Part shown: piece after piece, positions 35,483 to 41,621 of the stretch | How the letters are laid out: every line of letters starts with the position of its first letter | Position numbering within the stretch: the first letter of the stretch is position 1 | Made by a program: the position numbers and the translations under genes | DNA from: an uncultured Lachnospiraceae bacterium | Lineage (GTDB): Bacteria > Bacillota > Clostridia > Lachnospirales > Lachnospiraceae | NCBI GenBank assembly: GCA_944384105.1 | Contig: CALWSC010000069.1 | Location: forward strand, 1 to 47,189 | Direction of reading: 5' to 3' | Length of the DNA: 47,189 nucleotides | Notes under the pieces: generated by a model | What the model was told of the DNA's origin: nothing | Database searches by the model: none | What the model saw: only the letters and a program-made list of their open reading frames with translations

Positions 35483-36547
35483 ATGAAAAATAAGATTCTT
35501 TCCATGTGCCTGGCGGCGGTTCTGGCAGCGGCTTCGCTGGCAGGGTGCGGTGCGAAGGAAGAGGCTTCTGAGCCGGAGGAGACCGTGAAGACGGAAAACA
35601 GTGAGGAGGAAGCTGAAGTGACCGAGGAGCCTCAGACGCAGCCTGTGGATGTAAATGTCATGGCGCTGAAAGGTCCAACTGCGATGGGAATGGTGAAATT
35701 CATGGATGATGCAGACAATGGCGGCATTGATACAGAGAACTATACGTTCTCCATTGCTGCATCCGCGGATGAGGTAACTCCAAAACTTGTACAGGGGGAA
35801 ACGGATATTGCAGCGGTTCCGGCGAACCTGGCATCTGTTTTATATCAGAAGACCAACGGAGGTGTAGAGGTGCTCGCAGTCAACACCCTTGGCGTGCTGT
35901 ATATTGTAGAGAGCGGCGAGAGCGTACAGTCTGTTGCCGATTTAAAGGGAAAGACGATCTACGCCAGCGGCAAAGGCTCAACACCGGAGTACGCGCTCGA
36001 TTATATCCTGTCCGCAAATGGCATTGATCCGGAGAAAGACGTGACCATCGAGTGGAAGAGCGAGCACTCTGAATGTGTCGCCGCAATCACTTCCCAGGAA
36101 AACGGCATTGCAATGCTGCCGCAGCCATTTGTGACGACAGCAGAGATAAAGAACCCGGCAATCCGCACAGCTCTCGACCTGACGGAGGAATGGGATAAGG
36201 TACAGCAGAATGAAGAGCAAAAGAGTGCGCTGATTACCGGAGTTGTCGTAGCCCGTTCCGAATTTGTTGAAGAAAATCCCGAGGCAGTGGAGGATTTCAT
36301 GACGCGCTATGAGCAGTCGGTAGACTACGTCAATGCCAATACAGAGGATGCGGCACAGCTTGTAGGCAATTATGATATCGTGACGGCTGAGGTGGCGCAG
36401 AAGGCGCTCCCGGAATGCAACATCGTATTTATAAGCGGTGATGAAATGAAGGAGCAGCTCTCGGGATACCTTGCTGTTTTAAAGGAGCAGAACCCCGAAT
36501 CGGTGGGCGGAGACGTACCTGGAGATGATTTCTATTACGCGGGATAA
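35483..36547 (+). CDS. ABC transporter substrate-binding lipoprotein (SsuA/TauA/ThiY-like)
   Basis: A 354-residue extracellular lipoprotein. The signal peptide MKNKILSMCLAAVLAAASLAG ends at lipobox LAGC, with Cys22 modified, and a Glu-rich linker runs to ~55. The mature domain starts VNVMALKGPTAMGMVKFM and has VQGETDIAAVPANLASVLY, SVADLKGKTIYASGKGSTPEY and IAMLPQPFVTTAE, the layout of nitrate/sulfonate/taurine/thiamine-precursor binding proteins. No riboswitch precedes it, so the ligand stays open. The start is ATG 35483 (RBS aaggagg); an in-frame ATG at 35450 is too near the promoter. Its 3' end overlaps the fused transporter gene by 23 nt, indicating translational coupling. Confidence 0.9.
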   Translation: MKNKILSMCLAAVLAAASLAGCGAKEEASEPEETVKTENSEEEAEVTEEPQTQPVDVNVMALKGPTAMGMVKFMDDADNGGIDTENYTFSIAASADEVTPKLVQGETDIAAVPANLASVLYQKTNGGVEVLAVNTLGVLYIVESGESVQSVADLKGKTIYASGKGSTPEYALDYILSANGIDPEKDVTIEWKSEHSECVAAITSQENGIAMLPQPFVTTAEIKNPAIRTALDLTEEWDKVQQNEEQKSALITGVVVARSEFVEENPEAVEDFMTRYEQSVDYVNANTEDAAQLVGNYDIVTAEVAQKALPECNIVFISGDEMKEQLSGYLAVLKEQNPESVGGDVPGDDFYYAG

Positions 36548-37949
36548 GGATAAAAAGTATCAGGGGGCAGCGGTAAAGGCGGCTGCAGTTATATTCTGGA
36601 TTGCAGTCTGGCAGGCGGCAAGTATGGCGATAGGGCAGGAGATCCTGCTCGCCTCTCCTGCAGCTGTGCTTGTCCGCCTGTGCAAACTTGTAATAAAAGC
36701 GGATTTCTGGCAGTCCGTAGCATTTTCCATGCTTCGGATTCTGCTGGGTTTTCTTCTCGGAACAGCGTCGGGCATATTACTGGCAGGACTTGCATCCTGC
36801 CTTTCCTGGATTCGGGCGCTTATTGCCCCCGCGGTAATGACGGTCAAGGCAATCCCGGTTGCTTCATTTGTGATTCTGGTATTAATCTGGGTACCATCCC
36901 AAAATCTGTCAGCAGTGATTTCGTTTCTGATGGTGTTTCCGATACTGTACACAAACGTGCTTGGAGGAATCGAGAGCACGGACGGGAAGCTGCTGGAAAT
37001 GGCGTCTGTATTTCGCCTCTCCCGTATGCGCAGAATCCGTTTTATTTATATTCCCCAGGTGATCCCGTTTTTCTGCTCCGCCTGCTCTGTTGCGCTTGGT
37101 CTGTGCTGGAAAGCGGGCGTGGCGGCGGAGGTCATCGGCATTCCGGACGGTTCCATCGGGGAGCGGCTTTATCAGGCAAAAGTCTATCTGGACACACCGG
37201 ATTTGTTTGCGTGGACAGCAGTGATCATTGTGGTAAGTCTGGTGTTTGAAAAGCTCTTTCTGGCAATGATCTACCGTGCGGCGGGATACCTGGAGGCTGG
37301 AAATCGCCTGTACGGGACAATTCATCCGGGCAGAGCGGCGGCGGCACGAACGCAGGATACTGCGCCGCAGCAAAGCATACGAGTGAGTCATCTGTATAAA
37401 AGCTACAGGGAGAATCATGTCCTGAAGGATTTCTGCGCCAGCTTTGCGTCGGGAAAAATTACATGCATCATGGCGCCCTCCGGCAGAGGAAAGACTACGC
37501 TGCTTCGCCTTCTCATGGGGCTTGAGCAGCCGGACGGCGGTGAGATAAGCGGTATGAAGGGTAAGAAACTCTCTGCCGTCTTTCAGGAAGACCGCCTCTG
37601 CCCGAACCTGTCAGCAGGGGCCAATGTCTGCATTGCCCTGAAGATATCTGAAACCGATGCTTCACGCCTGGCGGAAGAATTCCGCAGCATGAATCTGCCC
37701 GAAGCATGTATTTCGCAGGCAGCGCGGACGCTCTCCGGAGGAATGAAACGCCGTGTTGCAATTCTGCGGGCACTCTTTTCACCGTGGGATATTCTGATCC
37801 TGGACGAGCCCTTCCAGGGGCTGGATGTCAGAACAAGAACGAAGGTTCTGAATACTATCCGCAGACATTGCGCAGGAAGAACGGTCATCTGTGTGACTCA
37901 TGAGGAGAGAGACGCAAAGGAACTGGGAGCGGAGATTGTGAGAATGTAA
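36525..37949 (+). CDS. Fused ABC permease-ATPase (SsuC-SsuB type)
   Basis: A 474-residue single chain. Residues ~15-250 are an SsuC/TauC-type permease with about six helices and an EAA-type loop (EMASVFRLSRMRRIRFIYIPQVIP, by position 158-181). A ~35-residue Ala/Gly/Arg/Gln-rich linker (256-285) leads to an SsuB-type ATPase (~286-474). Walker A is APSGRGKTT (317-325), the Q-loop Gln is 354, the signature LSGGM spans 403-407, Walker B is DILILDEP (422-429) and the H-loop His is 459. All catalytic motifs are present, so it should be active. Normally these are two genes; I see no frameshift or stop in the linker, so the fusion is real in this sequence. Two chains would form the complete importer core. 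Confidence 0.92.
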   Translation: MISITRDKDKKYQGAAVKAAAVIFWIAVWQAASMAIGQEILLASPAAVLVRLCKLVIKADFWQSVAFSMLRILLGFLLGTASGILLAGLASCLSWIRALIAPAVMTVKAIPVASFVILVLIWVPSQNLSAVISFLMVFPILYTNVLGGIESTDGKLLEMASVFRLSRMRRIRFIYIPQVIPFFCSACSVALGLCWKAGVAAEVIGIPDGSIGERLYQAKVYLDTPDLFAWTAVIIVVSLVFEKLFLAMIYRAAGYLEAGNRLYGTIHPGRAAAARTQDTAPQQSIRVSHLYKSYRENHVLKDFCASFASGKITCIMAPSGRGKTTLLRLLMGLEQPDGGEISGMKGKKLSAVFQEDRLCPNLSAGANVCIALKISETDASRLAEEFRSMNLPEACISQAARTLSGGMKRRVAILRALFSPWDILILDEPFQGLDVRTRTKVLNTIRRHCAGRTVICVTHEERDAKELGAEIVRM

Positions 37950-38055
37950 GAGAGAAAAAATCTCATAAAATGACGTGAATATGCAGTGCCGGACCAAGCA
38001 TCTAAAGGCAAAGTCTGTACATCGGCTGTAAGTGCTGGGCTATAGAATGCGTTTC

Positions 38056-38106
38056 ATTTATCAGAAAAAAGCTGTCGCGGGAAGCGGCAGCTTTTTTCTG
38101 ATAAAT
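38056..38106. terminator. Long bidirectional terminator between convergent genes
   Basis: A perfect 19-bp stem pairs 38056-38074 with 38088-38106, extended inward by a T-G wobble and CGC/GCG around GGGAA. An A6/T6 block within the stem gives U-tracts on both strands. It separates the fused ABC gene (plus) from the CdaR-like gene (minus). Confidence 0.85.
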
Positions 38107-38127
38107 ATTCTGACAGAAGCCCTATGC

Positions 38128-39252
38128 CTATTTGAGCTTCATCAGATAATTCATGAGATATTTACACAGTTCCTTATCCCTGTAATTGTGGAAAGGAGAT
38201 ATATTCAGAAAATCCCGTATTTTGCCAAATCGGGTAACCAGGGTGTTCTTGTGGATAAACATTGCCTTGCTTGCCTCTGAGAGGTTATAGTTGTGCTGGA
38301 TCAGCGCGTCCATAATGGAAGTGAAGTTGCTGCGGAAGTCCTCTGTCGTCTGGGAGGAGTATACATTGAACATTCCATGAAGCTCCCTGAAGGAGATCAG
38401 GGAGTTCATATACTGATCTACATAATTGTAAATATACAGAATCGTATTGCACTCTGTGAGATTATCGTTCATCCATATACAGTGGTGATACCCATAGTGA
38501 TAGTACTTCCATTCGCTTTGAAAGCTTCCGACGCAGACCTTAAAGGAAATCTTCTGCGTCTCAAGTTCATGAAGGACAGGGTCGAGATATTCCTCCGTGT
38601 AATGGCGATACTCGCGTGAAAATTTCTCAAAAGATCCGGGGAAAGTCTTAAAAATCATAATCTGAAAATCACTCTGTGCAAAGATAATATCCTGGCTGGA
38701 GTACAGCGGCGATGCCGTCAAAAGCTCCATACAGACCTCTGGAAGGTCGGTATCCTGCGCGCGAAGCAGGATGGGGATGCGCAGAGCTGCCTCATAATGT
38801 AGCTGCCGTGCGTAGAAGGACTCCTTTCTGCCATTGTCCTGCGGAGGGGAGCATAATAGTTCAAAGAAAGAAGCAAGGCTGCTCTTCTTTGCAAGCCCCC
38901 GGGAACGAGGCTCTTCGCAGTCCAGCATTTCCTCAAGCAGAAGCTTCAGAATATAGGCGGTATTGCGCATCTTATCGGGATCGCCGCTAATGCCAATGAT
39001 GCCTGCCAGGCTGCCGTTGTGGCGGACAGCAAGATAAATGCCCGATTCTGTGCCGGTGTACTGCTCTGATTCGCGGACAGGCTGCTCTGATATGAAGCTT
39101 CGTGCCATCCGATAGGCAATTTCATGAAAATTTCCAACGCAGGAAGCATTCGTATCGGCGACAATGATACCCTTATCGTTCATAATATGAATGCCGCAGG
39201 GGGTATAATCAGATACTTTAGAGATAAATTGTTCTGCCAGATGTCTTGTCAA
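38128..39252 (-). CDS. CdaR-family transcriptional regulator (sugar-diacid type)
   Basis: A 374-residue regulator. The N-terminal ~135 residues match the diacid-recognition domain (QFISKVSDYTPCGIHIMNDKGIIVA, by position 8-32; GIIGISGDPDKMRNTAYILKLLLEEML near 83-109). The middle is a weakly conserved linker domain. The C-terminal ~60 residues are a PucR-type helix-turn-helix (ALIQHNYNLSEASKAMFIHKN, then TLVTRFGKI). CdaR proteins activate glycerate/glucarate use in response to sugar acids, but no such genes are near, so its target is unclear. The start is TTG 39252, with ggaga 8-9 nt upstream on the minus strand; no in-frame ATG fits better. Confidence 0.88.
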   Translation of the reverse strand: MTRHLAEQFISKVSDYTPCGIHIMNDKGIIVADTNASCVGNFHEIAYRMARSFISEQPVRESEQYTGTESGIYLAVRHNGSLAGIIGISGDPDKMRNTAYILKLLLEEMLDCEEPRSRGLAKKSSLASFFELLCSPPQDNGRKESFYARQLHYEAALRIPILLRAQDTDLPEVCMELLTASPLYSSQDIIFAQSDFQIMIFKTFPGSFEKFSREYRHYTEEYLDPVLHELETQKISFKVCVGSFQSEWKYYHYGYHHCIWMNDNLTECNTILYIYNYVDQYMNSLISFRELHGMFNVYSSQTTEDFRSNFTSIMDALIQHNYNLSEASKAMFIHKNTLVTRFGKIRDFLNISPFHNYRDKELCKYLMNYLMKLK

Positions 39253-39393
39253 AATTAAATTCTCCGTTACTTAAATATTTGAAAATGGAAATTCAGGAAA
39301 ATATGAAAAAAATAATGACCGGTAACAGAAAACAGTATGCTTCCGATACCGTTCTGTTATGCATGATTTGGAAAACAATGAAACTATACTATA

Positions 39394-39422
39394 ATTATAC
39401 GGATTATCATGCGAAAAAGCAA
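39394..39422 (-). promoter_or_regulatory. Promoter of the CdaR-like gene
   Basis: On the minus strand TTGCTT (39422-39417), a 17-bp spacer and a perfect TATAAT (39399-39394). The leader to the TTG start is about 135 nt. The -10 also reads as TATAAT on the plus strand (39390-39395), behind TTGGAA (39368-39373). Confidence 0.6.
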
Positions 39423-39459
39423 CAGCCAGCAGCAAATTTGGGCGGCAAAACACGAAAAA

Positions 39460-39508
39460 ATGTAACGGCGTACCATTTTTAGACGTAATTTATGGTACGC
39501 CGTTACAT
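39460..39508. repeat. 17-bp perfect inverted repeat upstream of the FCD-type GntR gene
   Basis: Bases 39460-39476 and 39492-39508 are perfect reverse complements separated by 15 bp. Each arm is itself pseudo-palindromic (pattern ATGnnACGnCGTnnCAT), and the arm centres are 32 bp apart. No T-run follows on the plus strand, but six T follow on the minus strand. It may be a double operator or a minus-strand terminator. The rest of the 363-bp gap between 39253 and 39615 holds promoters only. Confidence 0.7.
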
Positions 39509-39527
39509 GGTATAGGACAAGAAAGCA

Positions 39528-39536
39528 TATTATACT
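39528..39536 (+). promoter_or_regulatory. Candidate promoter -10 of the FCD-type GntR gene
   Basis: The stretch TATTATACT (39528-39536) contains two overlapping -10 matches. The -35 is poor; TTACAT (39503-39508) in the right arm of the inverted repeat is 19 bp upstream, so the repeat would cover the -35 region. Confidence 0.35.
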
Positions 39537-39615
39537 AGAGATGAAGCGGAAATTCGGAAATTCGGAAAATAATGCAGACTGATCATTTAGAAGTGTTGAG
39601 GTGGTAGTCATACAA

Positions 39616-40308
39616 GTGCCGAAGAAAAATGTAACAGAACAGGTACTGGAATTTATGAAGGAACAGCTCCGGGTGGGGCGCTGGACGTATGGAGAGAAGA
39701 TTGATTCTGAGAATCAGCTCACATATGAACTGAACGTGAGCAGGGCAAGCGTACGTCACGCAATTCAGCAGCTCGTGGCGCTCGGCGTTCTGGAGAGTTT
39801 TCAGGGAAAGGGAACCTTTGTAAAGACGCTTCCGGAGGACGTGATGCTGAACAGACTGGAGAATATCTATCTGAATCAGGATCTGCACACGCTCGCGCAG
39901 TTCCGCAGTGCTGTAGAGTCGGCTGCGTGCCGGGAGGCTGCGGCGAGTATCGCATCCGGGACTCTGCAGCAGATGGAGATGCTGGTGCGCGTCATGGAGG
40001 AGACGGGCGATGCGGAGGAGTTTATGCGAGCTGATGAACAGTTCCATAGCTGTATCCTGCATGCGTCAGGAAATCGCATTTTTGAGGAGAGCATGGCGAT
40101 GGTGGCGGCGGAGATCCGTAAGCAGCACCTCCCGTTTCAGACACCGAGTACCATGAGGCGTGCGGCGGAGTATCACAGAGGGATTCTGGAGGCGATGAAG
40201 GCAGGCAGACGGGAGCTTGCATCCGGGCTTATGGAGCAGCATTTGACTGCAGTGGAGAATGAGATCCGTGGAGAATGCGGACAAGATGAAACCTATTCAG
40301 CAAAGTAA
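39616..40308 (+). CDS. GntR-family regulator, FadR/FCD subgroup
   Basis: A 230-residue repressor-type regulator. The N-terminal winged helix contains SENQLTYELNVSRASVRHAIQQL near residue 32 and the wing GVLESFQGKGTFV near 62. The C-terminal helical FCD domain (~85-225) has FRSAVESAACREAA near 97 and, further on, DEQFHSCILHASGN (~140) and a late EYHRGILEAMKAG with the His that binds metal in this family. FCD regulators typically respond to organic acids or sugar acids. The start is GTG 39616, about 10 nt after gaggtgg; GTG 39601 would add five residues but lacks a good RBS. No obvious target gene is adjacent; the inverted repeat at 39460-39508 may be its own operator. Confidence 0.88.
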   Translation: MPKKNVTEQVLEFMKEQLRVGRWTYGEKIDSENQLTYELNVSRASVRHAIQQLVALGVLESFQGKGTFVKTLPEDVMLNRLENIYLNQDLHTLAQFRSAVESAACREAAASIASGTLQQMEMLVRVMEETGDAEEFMRADEQFHSCILHASGNRIFEESMAMVAAEIRKQHLPFQTPSTMRRAAEYHRGILEAMKAGRRELASGLMEQHLTAVENEIRGECGQDETYSAK

Positions 40309-40498
40309 GGAAGGATGTTTTCAACCGCGCGGGCGGAAAGAAAAATCTTCAAAAGTAAACTTTATGACAGCGGCGGTCATACCTGGATTGAAACAAAAAA
40401 TCTGCTGAAAAGCATCAAAAACCCTTGAAAAAACTGGAAAATCTTGTCAAAATATAGGAAAAGAGTATTTTCAGTGACAAAAGGGGGAGGATGATCGT
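40309..40498. other. Spacer between the GntR and sigma factor genes
   Basis: It holds an ATGAC-N7-GTCAT dyad (40362-40378) and a candidate promoter TTGTCA (40444-40449), 16 bp, TATTTT (40466-40471) for the sigma factor gene. No terminator or further gene is visible. Confidence 0.35.
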
Positions 40499-41038
40499 AT
40501 GCAGGAGCATCAATTAGCTGATTTTTACCGCAAATATTCTAAAATTGCTATGAAGATTGCTTATAATAAGGTAGAGGATTACTATTTGGCGCAGGATATT
40601 GTTCAGGAGGTATTTCTGAAGCTGTTTTTGAAAGGCAGCAGTCTCGAGGAGAATGTAGTAAAGCCCTGGCTTCTGGTTGTGACGGATCATACTGCAATTG
40701 ATTATCGGAGAAAGTATTTCAAGAGGAATATATTCTCTCTTATGGATACAGATCTTGATGAGGAAGCGGAGTGCAGTATGGAGAATCTGATAATGGAGGA
40801 AGAACAGAATCTGGCATACGATTGTCAGAGTCTTCAGAAAAAGATTTTTCATGGACTGGCAAAGAAAAATCATGTGTGGTACGATATTATTTTAAGTCTG
40901 TATGTAAAAGACAGGACACCGGAACAGGTGGCTGATCAAATGGGACTGACGCTGCCGCATATGCGTACGACGCTGAGTCGTGCCCGCAAATGGATCAGAA
41001 AGGAATATGGTAAGGAATTCAGAGAGCTTGGTCTGTAA
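40499..41038 (+). CDS. ECF-like RNA polymerase sigma factor
   Basis: A 179-residue sigma-70-family protein with only regions 2 and 4. Region 2 is at ~7-75, with the core-binding DIVQEVFLKLF near 30 and PWLLVVTDHTAIDYRRK near 57. Region 4 is at ~125-172 and contains the helix-turn-helix TPEQVADQMGLTLPHMRTTLSRARKW, by position 141-166. An acidic linker (DLDEEAECSMENLIMEEEQN) joins them. The RBS (gggggagg) is strong and a good terminator follows. There is no anti-sigma gene beside it, which is unusual for classical ECF factors; its signal and targets are unknown. Confidence 0.85.
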   Translation: MQEHQLADFYRKYSKIAMKIAYNKVEDYYLAQDIVQEVFLKLFLKGSSLEENVVKPWLLVVTDHTAIDYRRKYFKRNIFSLMDTDLDEEAECSMENLIMEEEQNLAYDCQSLQKKIFHGLAKKNHVWYDIILSLYVKDRTPEQVADQMGLTLPHMRTTLSRARKWIRKEYGKEFRELGL

Positions 41039-41062
41039 ATCAGACAGGAAGAAGATATGTGA

Positions 41063-41091
41063 GGGCGGCAGAGATGCTGCCCTGTTTTTTT
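41063..41091 (+). terminator. Terminator after the sigma factor gene
   Basis: An 8-bp stem GGGCGGCA (41063-41070) / TGCTGCCC (41075-41082) with one G-T wobble and a GAGA tetraloop, followed by TG and a run of seven T. Confidence 0.9.
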
Positions 41092-41103
41092 ACTGCCTGT
41101 TGT

Positions 41104-41130
41104 TGACTTTTTTTTCAATATGTTATAATA
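41104..41130 (+). promoter_or_regulatory. Promoter of the gntR-clpC operon
   Basis: TTGACT (41104-41109) and the extended -10 TGt-TATAAT (41122-41130), with a short 15-bp spacer. The -35 could also be TTGTTG (41101-41106) with an 18-bp spacer. Confidence 0.7.
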
Positions 41131-41142
41131 TTCGTATAACAC
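41122..41142 (+). promoter_or_regulatory. Inverted repeat over the gntR-clpC -10 box (candidate operator)
   Basis: TGTTATA (41122-41128) and TATAACA (41136-41142) are perfect 7-bp reverse complements with a 7-bp spacer, lying on the -10 box. Form and place suit a GntR/YtrA-type autorepressor (inference). Confidence 0.65.
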
Positions 41143-41192
41143 AGAAATAGAAAAGTAACCTAAGATACCGGAAGAGAAAGCGGGGAAACAAT

Positions 41193-41570
41193 ATGCGGAT
41201 TGAATTGCTCAATATTGATTTTGAGAGCGACGAGGCGATTTATATGCAGCTGCATAACCAAATCATCCTCGGGATTGCTACATCCCAGATCCGGGAGGGC
41301 GACACGCTTCCGTCGGTTCGGCAGATGGCAGAGCTGATTGGGATTAATATGCACACGGTCAGCAAAGCGTACAGCGTGCTGCGGGAAGAAGGTATCCTGA
41401 ATATTGACCGGCGCGGCGCAGTGATCCGGATAGATGCGGATAAGCTCTGTGCAATGAGGGATTTAAAGAGGGAACTTACATTTGCCCTGGCAAAAGGATT
41501 CTGTAAAAATATCAGCCGGGAAGAGGTGCATGTGCTCATTGACGAGATTTTTGACGAGTACGGCGAGTAG
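41193..41570 (+). CDS. GntR-family regulator, YtrA subgroup
   Basis: A 125-residue short GntR protein. The winged helix fills residues ~10-75: AIYMQLHNQIILGIATSQI, then GDTLPSVRQMAELIGINMHTVSKAYSVLREEG (38-69), with the wing NIDRRGAVI. A ~50-residue helical tail replaces the large effector domain, as in YtrA members. YtrA regulators are usually autoregulators of their own operon. Here the clpC gene follows on the same strand within about 50 nt, so this protein probably controls clpC in place of CtsR. Confidence 0.9.
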   Translation: MRIELLNIDFESDEAIYMQLHNQIILGIATSQIREGDTLPSVRQMAELIGINMHTVSKAYSVLREEGILNIDRRGAVIRIDADKLCAMRDLKRELTFALAKGFCKNISREEVHVLIDEIFDEYGE

Positions 41571-41621
41571 AAAGCCATGCCCGGCAGCAGAAAGAGGCAG
41601 GAAAGTAGGAGGACAGAAATT

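Noticed and set aside
39246-39482. 78-codon plus-strand frame between the CdaR-like and GntR genes
   Set aside because: It starts within the CdaR-like gene, runs over promoters and one arm of the inverted repeat, and has no RBS.
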